From: Runella sp. SP2
GTDB lineage: Bacteria; Bacteroidota; Bacteroidia; Cytophagales; Spirosomataceae
Assembly (NCBI RefSeq): GCF_003711225.1
Contig: NZ_CP031030.1
Location: forward strand, 5,941,501-6,005,500
Direction of reading: 5' to 3'
DNA: 64,000 nucleotides
The position numbers were made by a program, and so were the translations under genes. Below the pieces are notes generated by a model that saw only the letters and a list, made by a program, of their open reading frames with translations, was not told where the DNA came from and made no database searches. Below are positions 51,066 through 60,056 of the stretch, in pieces. Each line of letters starts with the position of its first letter. The stretch's first letter is position 1.

Positions 51066-51841
51066 CAGGGTTTTAGGTTAATTCGGTGGTATATCGTAAG
51101 TCTCGTAATATCTCGATTAAAGAACTGATACCCATTACTTCGCTGCTGGTACCAGTGTAAATAGCCTAGTTCGAGGGCTAGTTTTTTGCCAAGGCTTTGT
51201 TCAAGTCCGATGTAAATTCGGTTTTGATCAAATTGGTTGAGGGTGACGTTCTTGCCCGCATTTACCATCAATTCGTTGGCTATTTTAAGATAGGTGCTAT
51301 GGTCGGTACTTTGCTTCGACAATAACACAATGGCTTGCGCCCGTAGTCGTATCCTAAAATTGAAATCATAGCCATCTAGCAATTGCTTTCCGTCATTTCT
51401 ATGAATAAACCGCTCGTCAACTCTTAGCCGCTGAGCCAATACCAGCCGTTTTCCAAAAGGCATTGTTAGGTTTATTTCCTGAAAAGGCCGAAGCTCAGGA
51501 ACAATCAAATACACCGTTGCGTCAGGACTTTGGGGACTTTGCCGCGAATACGTAAAACCCGCTGCAATGTCAACGTTAGGCAAAACTTTGTAATGAAGAT
51601 GGCTGTGTATAATCAAGTGATGTTGGGTATTGGCCTGTAAAAACCGACGATTGTCGATTTCGTTGTGCCAAGTCCACCTTGGGTGAAAATTCAACTGATT
51701 ATAGTAGCGCGTCCAGTACAAAGTTTGACGAGTTACTTCTTTTTGTTGGGCTATCGTTTTATAACCAATTGCTTGAAGAAGAATGAAAATAATAATCCTA
51801 ATTCCAGATATGGTATATAATCTATATAGACTTTTTCGCAT
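51065..51841 (-). CDS. DUF2490-family outer-membrane-like protein
   Basis: 258 residues. An N-terminal hydrophobic stretch (to TIAQ) looks like a signal peptide. The body alternates hydrophobic and polar residues with aromatic caps (YWTRYYNQLNFHPRWTWHNEIDNRRF ... LVLAQRLRVDERF ... NRIYIGLEQSLGKKLALELGYLHWYQ), a beta-barrel pattern, and ends in a short strand. DUF2490 proteins have no proven role. It is in one transcript with the TauE/SafE exporter, so a porin-like part in the same transport task is possible. Confidence 0.82.
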   Translation of the reverse strand: MRKSLYRLYTISGIRIIIFILLQAIGYKTIAQQKEVTRQTLYWTRYYNQLNFHPRWTWHNEIDNRRFLQANTQHHLIIHSHLHYKVLPNVDIAAGFTYSRQSPQSPDATVYLIVPELRPFQEINLTMPFGKRLVLAQRLRVDERFIHRNDGKQLLDGYDFNFRIRLRAQAIVLLSKQSTDHSTYLKIANELMVNAGKNVTLNQFDQNRIYIGLEQSLGKKLALELGYLHWYQQRSNGYQFFNRDITRLTIYHRINLKP

Positions 51842-51848
51842 AAATTAA

Positions 51849-51871
51849 ATGCCGCCCTTTCGGAACGGCAT
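51849..51871 (-). promoter_or_regulatory. Hairpin at the 5' end of the DUF2490-TauE transcript
   Basis: ATGCCG (51849-51854) pairs with CGGCAT (51866-51871). It lies between the promoter at 51874-51905 and the ATG at 51841, so it would form at the extreme 5' end of the RNA. It could stabilise the message, or on the minus strand end the acyltransferase transcript; the T tract is weak. Confidence 0.4.
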
Positions 51872-51873
51872 GA

Positions 51874-51905
51874 CAAAAGTAGGTGCTCTATTTGAATAGT
51901 CCAAA
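51874..51905 (-). promoter_or_regulatory. Promoter of DUF2490-TauE unit
   Basis: On the minus strand TTTG (51902-51905) and TACTTTTG (51874-51881) are separated by 20 bp, a full Bacteroidota promoter, 32 nt before the start codon. Confidence 0.7.
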
Positions 51906-51924
51906 AAAGGGCGTGAAAATCTGA

Positions 51925-53106
51925 TTAAATTCTTACAAAAATCCGATTTTTATACATCCAGTACAAAATTGACCACTCTACAAAAAGAATAAGCCCGCCG
52001 CGCACAAGCGGTTCATAGGTCATTCCAAAGGCTTGGTCATAGGTTTTTGAGATGTGAATTTGAATAGAGTGATGAATAAACTCTACTATGGTGTGGGAGA
52101 TTACGTAGGCCGCAATGGAGTTCATGCCAATCACAATCAGCCAAAAGAAAGCCTTTCGGTAACCCTGAATATCTACCAACCAAAAGAAAGCGGCCAATAA
52201 AATAAAGCACCAGCCACCGCTGAACAATACCCAGGTGGGCGTCCAGATGCGTTTTACATTGGGGCAAATACCCAACCAGTTGAGAGTTAAGGCAATGATT
52301 AATAAACTGACGCCCATGGCCACAAATTTCAGAGCTTTTTCTTTAGGGGAAGTTTCGTCTTTGAGCCATTGCCCTGCCAATAGCCCCAGCGTCATGGTAC
52401 CGAGGGTAGGGATAAAACTTAGCGTAGAATAGCCGCCACCGTTACGAATAAAGGGTTTTTCACGTGGGAAAAGGTTCATAAACCATTGGTCAAATGCCCA
52501 AGCTGCATTGGTGTTTTTGTTCCAATGAGCCGCCAACCCTTTCAAATTGTGTTCCCAATCGGGCGTAACACCCACGGCCGCGTAGTCAAAACTGGCATCA
52601 GGAAGTGGATAAAGGAAAAAAAACAGCCAATAGCCTACTAAAATAGTAGCCAATGCAATCAGCTGGGTACGAACCGACTTGAAGCCAAACCAAAACAAAA
52701 ATGGGTAACCCATCCCGATTTGCGAAAGGGTATCTTCAAAGGTAAAGTTGGTTTGTTCACGGTGCATGGAGCGCAAAAATACCCCCAAGAAAATAAGAAT
52801 AAGCGACCGCTGAAGCGTATGGCCAAACATATCGCGGAAAGTTTGGCCTTTAGCCACCCGACTCGCGACGGAATAGGGCAGTGCTACTCCTACCAAGAAT
52901 GAAAACGACGGCTGGATAAGGTCGTGAAGCGAACAACCCACCCACTCGACGTGGTCTTGGTTAAAGGCTAAAAAAGCCCAAAATGAACTTTCGGGAAGGG
53001 CTTTTGAAATATGACCAAATTCGAGGACTTCGGCCATCATCAAGAACATCACAAAGCCACGGTACGCGTCAACAGAAGAAATTCGGTTAGGTATAGTTTG
53101 TGCCAT
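51925..53106 (-). CDS. Polytopic acyltransferase (HGSNAT-like)
   Basis: 393 residues with about ten transmembrane helices. The N-terminus RISSVDAYRGFVMFLMMAEV and the loop DHVEWVGCSLHDLIQPSFSFLVGVALPYS match the membrane acyltransferases related to heparan-alpha-glucosaminide N-acetyltransferase (COG4299/DUF5009 group); the His/Asp in GCSLHDLIQP is part of the conserved acetyl-transfer site. Substrate unknown. The gene is divergent from the MBL-fold gene. Confidence 0.83.
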   Translation of the reverse strand: MAQTIPNRISSVDAYRGFVMFLMMAEVLEFGHISKALPESSFWAFLAFNQDHVEWVGCSLHDLIQPSFSFLVGVALPYSVASRVAKGQTFRDMFGHTLQRSLILIFLGVFLRSMHREQTNFTFEDTLSQIGMGYPFLFWFGFKSVRTQLIALATILVGYWLFFFLYPLPDASFDYAAVGVTPDWEHNLKGLAAHWNKNTNAAWAFDQWFMNLFPREKPFIRNGGGYSTLSFIPTLGTMTLGLLAGQWLKDETSPKEKALKFVAMGVSLLIIALTLNWLGICPNVKRIWTPTWVLFSGGWCFILLAAFFWLVDIQGYRKAFFWLIVIGMNSIAAYVISHTIVEFIHHSIQIHISKTYDQAFGMTYEPLVRGGLILFVEWSILYWMYKNRIFVRI

Positions 53107-53165
53107 GAGAGAAAAGGGTTTGATGCAAAAAGGTAATGCAAAGAGTTTTATAACCTTGGCGAACT

Positions 53166-54308
53166 ATGAACTTCTCAAGGGTGTTTCTGATACTACTAAT
53201 TCTTTGTGCTTTGATACCTTTTCTTCGGTCAAAAAAAATGCTGGTACTTCTGGTTGTAGCTTCCTTGGGGAGCGTATTTTATTTTTTTATGTACGAAAAG
53301 TTCGACTGGAAGGTTGAGGGCTTTCGTTCAAATCCTGACTTGAAAACCATTCGAGCCGATTGGAAAGGGAACCCTGTCAATCAGCAAGGGCGTTTTTTGA
53401 ACGATCCCATTTCTCCCCTTCCTGCTTTCAGTGAATTGTGGCGGTGGCAAACGGAAACAAACCCACAAAAGAAAGAAAAGAAAACCGATACATTTCGCCT
53501 GACTGTTACCAAAAATTCGGACTTTCTACACTCAAACGAAGATTGTGTGGTATGGCTAGGGCACGCTACGTTTTTTATCCGACTCAATGGGGTTACTTTT
53601 TTGACCGACCCCGTACTCGATAGTCCTTCGTTTATGATGAAACGTTTTAGCGAACTTCCCGTGGCGATTTCAGACCTCAAAAATTTGGACTACATCATCG
53701 TTTCGCACGACCACCGCGATCACTGCGACGAACAAAGCCTAAAAGCGCTAGCTCCTCAAAACCCCAATGCAGTCTATTTGACTGGTTTGGGGGTAGAGAC
53801 GATATTTGGAGATTGGGTAAAAAGTACAAAAATTCAATCAGCGGGCTGGTTTCAGGCGTATCAAACCGATACCACAAAAATTGAAGTCATTTATTTGCCT
53901 GCGCGTCACTGGGGGCGGCGCTATCTCAACGATACCAACAAAAACCTGTGGGGTTCGTACTTGATTCGGGCCAATGGAAAAAGTGTATATTTTGGGTCAG
54001 ATTCGGGCTACGGGGCGCATTATCAGGAGTTGGGTCAAATGCTGGGCGGAGTGGATGTAGCGTTGTTGGGCGTAGGTGCGTACAAACCCGAATGGTTTAT
54101 GTCAGCCAGCCACATGGGTCCCAAAGATGCTGTAAAGTCAGCCCATGAACTTAACGCAAAACGTTTGATTCCGATGCACTACGGAACGTTTGATTTGTCG
54201 GATGAACCACTGGGCGATCCTTATCGGGTGTTGCAAGAATTACAGAAAAAGCCCGAAAATCAAAACCTCATTCACTTGGCGGGAGTAGGAGAAGTGGTGA
54301 GGCTGTGA
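53166..54308 (+). CDS. Membrane-anchored MBL-fold hydrolase (NAPE-PLD/UlaG-like)
   Basis: 380 residues. Two hydrophobic N-terminal helices anchor it. The metallo-beta-lactamase fold follows: VVWLGHATFFIRL, then SHDHRDHCD near 178 (the HxHxDH metal site), PARHWGRRY near 240, DSGYG near 270 and MHYGTFDLSDEP near 345 with the last His. This order is that of NAPE-phospholipase D and related phosphodiesterases. Substrate unknown; phospholipid-derived molecules are a family-based guess. It is followed by a strong terminator. Confidence 0.87.
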   Translation: MNFSRVFLILLILCALIPFLRSKKMLVLLVVASLGSVFYFFMYEKFDWKVEGFRSNPDLKTIRADWKGNPVNQQGRFLNDPISPLPAFSELWRWQTETNPQKKEKKTDTFRLTVTKNSDFLHSNEDCVVWLGHATFFIRLNGVTFLTDPVLDSPSFMMKRFSELPVAISDLKNLDYIIVSHDHRDHCDEQSLKALAPQNPNAVYLTGLGVETIFGDWVKSTKIQSAGWFQAYQTDTTKIEVIYLPARHWGRRYLNDTNKNLWGSYLIRANGKSVYFGSDSGYGAHYQELGQMLGGVDVALLGVGAYKPEWFMSASHMGPKDAVKSAHELNAKRLIPMHYGTFDLSDEPLGDPYRVLQELQKKPENQNLIHLAGVGEVVRL

Positions 54309-54335
54309 TGGAAAATTGTGGAATCGGGAAAGAGG

Positions 54336-54356
54336 AGATGAGAGATGAGAAATGAG
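54336..54356 (+). repeat. 7-bp tandem repeat, three copies
   Basis: AGATGAG at 54336-54342 and 54343-54349, then AAATGAG at 54350-54356. All purine except T on this strand, between convergent genes. Confidence 0.65.
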
Positions 54357-54393
54357 AAGAGCGGCGAAGAAAACCCTTCGCCGCTCTTGTTTT
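54357..54393 (+). terminator. Terminator of MBL-fold gene
   Basis: AAGAGCGGCGAAG (54357-54369) pairs perfectly with CTTCGCCGCTCTT (54376-54388) and is followed by GTTTTT. Confidence 0.88.
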
Positions 54394-54420
54394 TAAGTGC
54401 CTAGGTCGTGGTGGCCACGG

Positions 54421-54448
54421 TTAACAAATAACAGTTAACAATTAACAG
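54421..54448 (+). repeat. 14-bp tandem repeat, two copies
   Basis: TTAACAAATAACAG (54421-54434) and TTAACAATTAACAG (54435-54448), one mismatch, just before the glycogen synthase stop codon. Short AT-rich repeats of this type are common between genes in Bacteroidota. Confidence 0.7.
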
Positions 54449-54452
54449 TGCT

Positions 54453-56294
54453 CTAGCTAACTCTTGTTTTATGTGCTCTTTTGGCGGCCAAGTCGTGGGC
54501 GGTGTCGTAGTACGAACGGAGGTTGTTCCAATCGAACACTTCGGCAATGTTTTCCACTTTATTACGCTGTTGAATGCGTTCGCGGAGGTTCATTTTGACA
54601 AACTTGAATAAAATGTTGGCAAGTTGGTCGGCTGCTTGGTCGAAGTTCTGTGTGTTACGATTGATAACATAAATACCACGGTTCTCATAGTCGCGCATGA
54701 TTTGCATGATAAAGTCCCCAAAACCAGACAAATCACTCGTCACGGTCGGAATTCCACGCACGACGCACTCAAGTGGCGTATAGCCCCATGGTTCGTAGTA
54801 ACTTGGGAAAATACCTAAGTGACATCCACGCACAAATTGCCCATAATCTAAACCAAAGAGAGGATTGGTAGATGCAATAAAGTCGGGGTGATATACAATC
54901 TTCACGCGGTCTTGCTCGTGGTTTTTAAGTCCCGAACGCTCGCAGAATTCGGTGATAGAATCGGGCGTTTTTAAGTCGTGCGTCACGTACGGCGGAAGGC
55001 GTTTTGTTTTCCACGTCTGAATCGTACGACGTAAACGCAAGCGCCAGTATTCGTCCACAAACTGGTTTAAATCAGGTAAATTGTGGTCGCTCGATGCGGC
55101 CGAAGCCATGTACAATTTCTCGCCTAATTGTTTTTCGATGGCGCTACACGTATCCTGAATTTCCCCTAGAACGGCTCGTGATTGGAGTACATCAGGATTA
55201 ATAGAATGATATGGCTGTTTGGTTACGATAAACATCACCACCGTCATGTCCATTTTGGCTTGTACCATTTTCCAGTTGAGGCGCGCTAGGGCTTCAAGGG
55301 TAATGTCGTAGCCTTTGTTGACAAACTCATACCGCCCCGACGTGAAGAAATAGAGCGTTTTATCAAGATTGAAGGAATAGCTTTGGAAGAAATGCCCCAT
55401 CACGAAATCGTGGATATTCTCCTTGTATTTCATGTGAAGGTTTTGGAACTCGTGGACAGCCGCAAATCGCTGAATGTTAAGGCCGTTGGGGAGAACGAGG
55501 TCAGGCGTTTTTCCAAGAAATACTTCACATTCGCGAGCGGTTACGTCGCTGACCGTGGTGCTGACGTGGGCATTCAAGTACGCGAGTCGTTCAACCGTCG
55601 CTTGTGCTTCAATGCCATAGTGTCGAGCTTCGTGTTTCCAGTCGAAGTAAGGGAGTTTGTGGTAAAAATCGCGCTCGTTGGAAGCGATATAACGCCCTAG
55701 CATGGTGGCATGGGTAGTAAATACGGTCGCTACCCGCACGTCGTCGCGGCGCAAATCAGGCAATCCCGAACTTGCCATCCACTCGTGGAAATGAGCCGTA
55801 ATATCAAACTTACGAGCGTAATCTTGGGCGTAATAGGTCAAAAACATCCGCACCATTTCGCCAAAGCAAAGGGTTTGGTTGACGAGGTCTTCAACATTGA
55901 CCGTCGAGATTTGGTGGCGTTCCCACAAGCCATATTTGATGGCATCTAGGCGCGGCATCATGCTACGAATGTCAAACAAAACCACGCGCGGTTTGCCCGT
56001 AATGAGCCAATATCCATACTCGACTGCCAAGCCTTCTTCGCGCATTTTTTGAACAACTTGGTAAAGACCTGAGCCGTCGTCCGACGTGATGGGTTCATAT
56101 TCGGTGAGTGCGCGTTGTGGGAAATAAGGGCCAAGACAGACGTATTCGTCGCCCCACTGGTCAACCATGGCAGGGACCTTGCTTCTTATCACGGTATAAA
56201 TCCCCCCAACTTGGTTGCAAACCTCCCAAGCGATTTCAAAGAGGAGACTCTTTTTTTGTTTTTTTTCCACGGTTAAGTGCGGGTTAATGTACAA
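54453..56294 (-). CDS. Glycogen synthase of the eukaryotic GT3 type
   Basis: 613 residues. LLFEIAWEVCNQVGGIYTVIRSK near the N-terminus is the GT3 signature (yeast/animal Gsy: FEVAWEVANKVGGIYTV), distinct from bacterial GT5 GlgA. VFTTHATMLGRYIA and TVSDVTARECEVFLGKTPDLVLPNGLN follow, and the donor site EPWGYTPLECVVRGIPTVTSDLSGFG (about 497-522) has the E-x7-E pair. Family enzymes extend alpha-1,4-glucan from UDP-glucose. The 613 residues lack the long regulatory tails of animal enzymes. It is single, with no glg genes nearby. Confidence 0.9.
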   Translation of the reverse strand: MYINPHLTVEKKQKKSLLFEIAWEVCNQVGGIYTVIRSKVPAMVDQWGDEYVCLGPYFPQRALTEYEPITSDDGSGLYQVVQKMREEGLAVEYGYWLITGKPRVVLFDIRSMMPRLDAIKYGLWERHQISTVNVEDLVNQTLCFGEMVRMFLTYYAQDYARKFDITAHFHEWMASSGLPDLRRDDVRVATVFTTHATMLGRYIASNERDFYHKLPYFDWKHEARHYGIEAQATVERLAYLNAHVSTTVSDVTARECEVFLGKTPDLVLPNGLNIQRFAAVHEFQNLHMKYKENIHDFVMGHFFQSYSFNLDKTLYFFTSGRYEFVNKGYDITLEALARLNWKMVQAKMDMTVVMFIVTKQPYHSINPDVLQSRAVLGEIQDTCSAIEKQLGEKLYMASAASSDHNLPDLNQFVDEYWRLRLRRTIQTWKTKRLPPYVTHDLKTPDSITEFCERSGLKNHEQDRVKIVYHPDFIASTNPLFGLDYGQFVRGCHLGIFPSYYEPWGYTPLECVVRGIPTVTSDLSGFGDFIMQIMRDYENRGIYVINRNTQNFDQAADQLANILFKFVKMNLRERIQQRNKVENIAEVFDWNNLRSYYDTAHDLAAKRAHKTRVS

Positions 56295-56655
56295 TTCAAA
56301 GTAAAAAATGAATTATTTCAAGATTGTATTTTGCAATAATAATGGATATTTAGCCTTCCACCAAAAAATGAATCTTCTAAGTGGCGTTGTGAAAAATTAA
56401 TACTATTTGGTAAAAATACACCAGCCTCAGCGTGTCTAATTATTGTCCTACAAATACCCCGATTTTTGGGTGCAATGGCTTGAAATAACCCAAAAACAGG
56501 TTTTTAGGAAAAGAATATTTAGAGTTTCACTAACAATTGTGGCGAGTTTGCTACTTCAAAAAAGTAGTTTCTTCTCCAACAATACTAAAGAAAAAATGAA
56601 TAAAAAACTACGGTGGCTTTGAAGGAAAGTAATAATTTGTTGACAAAGAGTAGGG
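56295..56655. other. 361-nt intergenic region upstream of glycogen synthase
   Basis: AT-rich, without an open frame worth calling. A weak hairpin-like CTACTT...AAGTAG lies at about 56551-56567. I found no exact TAnnTTTG box for the glycogen synthase gene and no clear terminator for the response-regulator gene that ends at 56656. Confidence 0.4.
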
Positions 56656-57351
56656 TTAAGCTTTAAAAAGATAACCAACTCCTTTGAGGGTAATGATTTC
56701 GAGGGTGGAATCGTCGCGGAAGTAGTCGCGGAGGCGGGTGATATAGACGTCAAGGTTGCGTGAATTAAAAAAGGAGTCGTCGCCCCAAACGCGCAAAAGG
56801 ATGTCGCGACGCTGTACGGTGAAGTTGAGATTTTCGGTCAAAATAGAAAGCAGTTCGGTTTCGCGGTGGGAGAGTTTCCGAACGTTTCCTGCTTGGTGAA
56901 GTTCGTAGCGGTGTGGTAAAAATTGGTATTGGCCAAGGGCGATGGCTTGGCTGGGTGTGGAGGCCGCAGAAGAAGCAGCTTTTTGTTGAGTAAGGAAAAG
57001 CAAATTCTGAATCCGCACGATAAGTTCTTCCATGCTGAATGGTTTTCGGATAAAATCATTGCCACCCACTTGAAAGCCCTTCAAAACGTCTTCGGTTTGG
57101 GTTTTGGCCGTCAAAAAAATGATGGGCATATCGGGTTGTAATTGCCGAATATCTTGTGCCAATGCGTACCCGTCGCGGTAGGGTAGCATAATGTCGAGCA
57201 CACAAATAGTCGGACGAAACGATTTAAATTGAGTAATAACTTCCCTCCCGTCGGCAACCATACAGACCTCAAACCCGCGGCTTTCGAGGCTTTCCTTTAC
57301 AATTTTTCCTAAAAATGGTTCGTCTTCGACGTAGAGAATTTTGGTTGACAT
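56656..57351 (-). CDS. OmpR-family response regulator
   Basis: 231 residues. Receiver domain with D10/E11 and phospho-acceptor D53 in CVLDIMLPYRDGYAL, and GGNDFIRKPFSMEEL with the conserved Lys. A winged-helix Trans_reg_C domain follows (about 140-231: RYELHQAGNVRKLSHRETELLSIL ... VQRRDILLRVWGDDSFFNSRNLDVYITRLRDYF). The histidine kinase gene lies 3 nt upstream, so they form a coupled pair. Confidence 0.93.
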   Translation of the reverse strand: MSTKILYVEDEPFLGKIVKESLESRGFEVCMVADGREVITQFKSFRPTICVLDIMLPYRDGYALAQDIRQLQPDMPIIFLTAKTQTEDVLKGFQVGGNDFIRKPFSMEELIVRIQNLLFLTQQKAASSAASTPSQAIALGQYQFLPHRYELHQAGNVRKLSHRETELLSILTENLNFTVQRRDILLRVWGDDSFFNSRNLDVYITRLRDYFRDDSTLEIITLKGVGYLFKA

Positions 57352-57354
57352 GGC

Positions 57355-59190
57355 TTACGCTTTGGGTAATGTAATGGTAAATGTACTGCCTTTTCCTGCT
57401 TCGCTGTTCACGGAAATCGTTCCCTGATGCTGTTGTACTACCGAAGCGACGTAGTTGAGTCCCAAACCGTAGCCTTTGACGTTGTGGGTGTCGCCCGTGG
57501 GTACGCGGAAAAATTTATCGAAAACACGGGTTTGGTATTCAGCGGGGATGCCAATGCCCTCGTCGCTAACGGTGAGGGTAAGTTGGGTGGGTGTTTCAGA
57601 CAACTGTAAGGTGATTTCGGGAGTATTTTCGCTGTATTTCAGGGCGTTGTCTAATAAATTATAAATAACGTTGGTCAAATGAACGCGGTCAGCGGTGAGT
57701 AAAAAGTTGCTGCCTTGGGTTGTAAACTGCACGTTGGCGCGGAATTTCTCAAACTGAATTTTCATGGATTGAAGCACTTGCTCGACCAATTGCGCGGCAT
57801 CCAACTCCTCTTGATTAAGCTGCAAACCTTGTTGCTCGAAAGTTGCCATCTTTAGTACTTTGTCCACCAAAAGCGTCAGCCGACTAAGCTCATTTTTAGA
57901 GATTTCGAGGTATTCTTGGGTCAACTTGGGGTTTTGAGCAGCGCCAAAATTTTGCAATGCTTCGATGGCAACACTCACCGTAGCAATGGGCGTTTTTAGC
58001 TCGTGGGTCATATTGCTGATAAAATCATTTTTCAGCTCGGTCAATCGGCGTTGCTGCTGTAAGTTTCGGTAAATAGCCCCAAAAGCCAAGCCCGTGATGG
58101 CCAACAAAAGGAACGAAAATAGACTTTGGGGAATGATTTTTTTTAACAAATATCCTTGATAGTCAGCAAAAACGGCGCGATAAGTACTTCCCATCGGCAG
58201 GGCTGTTTTTACGGCCGACGTGGCGAGGGAGGCCAGCGAGTCGGAGGTAGCGGTGGTATCGGTTGTTTTCTTACGAATGACCTTAAACGGCAAAGGAAGG
58301 CGTGCTTGCCGAATTTGACGCTCATAGACTTGCTTTATGTCGTTGAGCTGGATCGAATCTTCGTCGAAACGAATGACGAACTGCTTTTCTGAGGCAGTGG
58401 TACTTTTTACAGTAGAGAGTCCCAATTCTTGTTTCTTGCTTTCCGTTTCCGTTTTACGAATGGATATTTTGATATTACCGATTTGTTTAAAATCGGATGG
58501 CTGACGAATACTGTCTTTAGGGACATTGAGACGAATAAATGCCCTCGCGACTTTTCCCACCATATCTTGTAGGGTATCTGTTTTGGGTAAAGAACGCACA
58601 AACATAATGTCTGACTTCCCCGTCGCAGAAGTATCTTGAATAGTCATGGTGGTAATCGTAATATTTCCAACCTGATTAACTCGAATGGCACGTATGTCCT
58701 TCGGTTTGGTATTCATCAACACTTCATGAAACTTATCTTTTGCGAAAACACTGCTGTCTTTGAGGTGAGGAGCGTTAAAGCGGGAAGTGAAACGATAAAC
58801 AGAAGCGTTAGTATCTTTAAACGTTTTGTTAGATTTGATGATAGTGTAAGCAGGAATCGGCGGTGTAAAGTTTTCTACTTTAGACGAAGCTCTCACGGTT
58901 GCTTTAGGAAAAGCCTTTTTTTTGAGAGTGGTTTTTGTCGTTAGGGTTTTGATGGAGTCAATAGGCGCAGAAATCTTCCGCTGAATGACCGAATCTTCCA
59001 TGCTTTGAATGGTGGTTCGGAAGACAATATCGGTTTCTTTTTGTAGGATACTTTTTTGTTCTTGGTATTCTTTACGCAGCCAAAATACCAGAAAGGCCGC
59101 TAGTAATAGCATACTAGCGACCATAAGCAGCCCTCCTGTGCGGGTAGCGTACGACCCCGACGATAACGTATTTTGCGTTTTTTTGCTCAT
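57355..59190 (-). CDS. Sensor histidine kinase with large extracytoplasmic domain
   Basis: 611 residues. One helix near 17-35, an unusual periplasmic domain of about 310 residues (to about 345, with repeated KTKD/DSIRQPSDF-type segments), a second helix (FSFLLLAITGLAFGAIY, about 360-376), then HisKA with ISNMTHELKTPIATVS (His near 395) and HATPase motifs NVIYNLLDNALKYS and VSDEGIGIPAEYQTRVF. I do not recognise the sensor domain. It is cotranscribed with the OmpR-type regulator and lies 30 nt after the GLPGLI gene. Confidence 0.9.
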   Translation of the reverse strand: MSKKTQNTLSSGSYATRTGGLLMVASMLLLAAFLVFWLRKEYQEQKSILQKETDIVFRTTIQSMEDSVIQRKISAPIDSIKTLTTKTTLKKKAFPKATVRASSKVENFTPPIPAYTIIKSNKTFKDTNASVYRFTSRFNAPHLKDSSVFAKDKFHEVLMNTKPKDIRAIRVNQVGNITITTMTIQDTSATGKSDIMFVRSLPKTDTLQDMVGKVARAFIRLNVPKDSIRQPSDFKQIGNIKISIRKTETESKKQELGLSTVKSTTASEKQFVIRFDEDSIQLNDIKQVYERQIRQARLPLPFKVIRKKTTDTTATSDSLASLATSAVKTALPMGSTYRAVFADYQGYLLKKIIPQSLFSFLLLAITGLAFGAIYRNLQQQRRLTELKNDFISNMTHELKTPIATVSVAIEALQNFGAAQNPKLTQEYLEISKNELSRLTLLVDKVLKMATFEQQGLQLNQEELDAAQLVEQVLQSMKIQFEKFRANVQFTTQGSNFLLTADRVHLTNVIYNLLDNALKYSENTPEITLQLSETPTQLTLTVSDEGIGIPAEYQTRVFDKFFRVPTGDTHNVKGYGLGLNYVASVVQQHQGTISVNSEAGKGSTFTITLPKA

Positions 59191-59220
59191 TTTTCTCCCC
59201 TTTTACTGGGTCAAGAGTTT

Positions 59221-59961
59221 TTAATTCCGAATAATCCGAAAACCGCCTCCCGAAGCACCCATTTCTTTCATGTACTCGTCGCGCTTCTTGTTAAACTCGG
59301 CATTGGTGATTTTCTTGCCTCCTGATGGCGCTTTTAAATCGTTACTTGTGAGGCTTTTGAAGTCAATTTTGGTGGTTTGGTATACCATGTCACCATCGTT
59401 GACATCAACTTCCAAAATTAAGCCAGGAAGTCCACCAAAACTAGCAGGGCCGCTTGGAACTGGAATTGCTTCGGTAAACCACGCTACGATTGGCTGATTG
59501 TTGACTTTGTTCACCATCGTGGCTTTCATGCAGTCGTAGTTCTGAATTTTCTTGGTTTCGCCCGTCAATTTCCACGGCATCCGTTTGAGGGTATCTTCTA
59601 CCAAAAACTTTTGCCCCGCTAATTCACGAATTTCGATGTTTTTTTGCAAATCATAATTACGATAGGTCTCGTTTTGTGGAACCCGAATCACCATCCGTAC
59701 CGTTGCACCATTACCGTCGGTACTTTCCGATTCTTCATTGGCTGGTTGTTCGGCGGCTTTGTAGAGCGATTCGCTACCTTTAAAACTAAGCTGCATTTTG
59801 TTGGTACGAAATTCAGGAATCATGGCCTTCATCGATTCATCTTGGAGGCGTTTGTGCATGTTGATTTTTTGGTCGTACGACACCATTCCTTCGTTTTGCT
59901 GGGCCATGACGGTCACTAAAGGACTCACCGCCAAAAGAAATACTAAGAGTTGTTTTTTCAT
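59221..59961 (-). CDS. GLPGLI-family secreted protein
   Basis: 246 residues with signal peptide (to VMAQ). The family-defining GLPGLILEV occurs in SGPASFGGLPGLILEVDVND near 183-192, preceded by YDCMKATM and VAWFTEAIPVPSGP, which is the standard order. GLPGLI proteins are found almost only in Bacteroidota, have no proven function and often lie beside TonB or porin-like genes. Here it is the first gene of a probable transcript with a kinase and regulator, and the large receptor gene lies upstream. Confidence 0.9.
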   Translation of the reverse strand: MKKQLLVFLLAVSPLVTVMAQQNEGMVSYDQKINMHKRLQDESMKAMIPEFRTNKMQLSFKGSESLYKAAEQPANEESESTDGNGATVRMVIRVPQNETYRNYDLQKNIEIRELAGQKFLVEDTLKRMPWKLTGETKKIQNYDCMKATMVNKVNNQPIVAWFTEAIPVPSGPASFGGLPGLILEVDVNDGDMVYQTTKIDFKSLTSNDLKAPSGGKKITNAEFNKKRDEYMKEMGASGGGFRIIRN

Positions 59962-60023
59962 TGGGTTTGATGGTTAAAGTTGATTATTCGTTTTAATGTC
60001 GAATTTGGAATTGTTGTACACTC

Positions 60024-60039
60024 GGGTTGTGAGCAACCC
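60024..60039. repeat. REP-like hairpin copy 5
   Basis: GGGTTG-TGAG-CAACCC, reverse orientation, with the flank CTCAGCAC matching copies 4 and 7 when reversed. It lies between the receptor and GLPGLI genes. Confidence 0.8.
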
Positions 60040-60056
60040 TCAGCACTGACACACAA

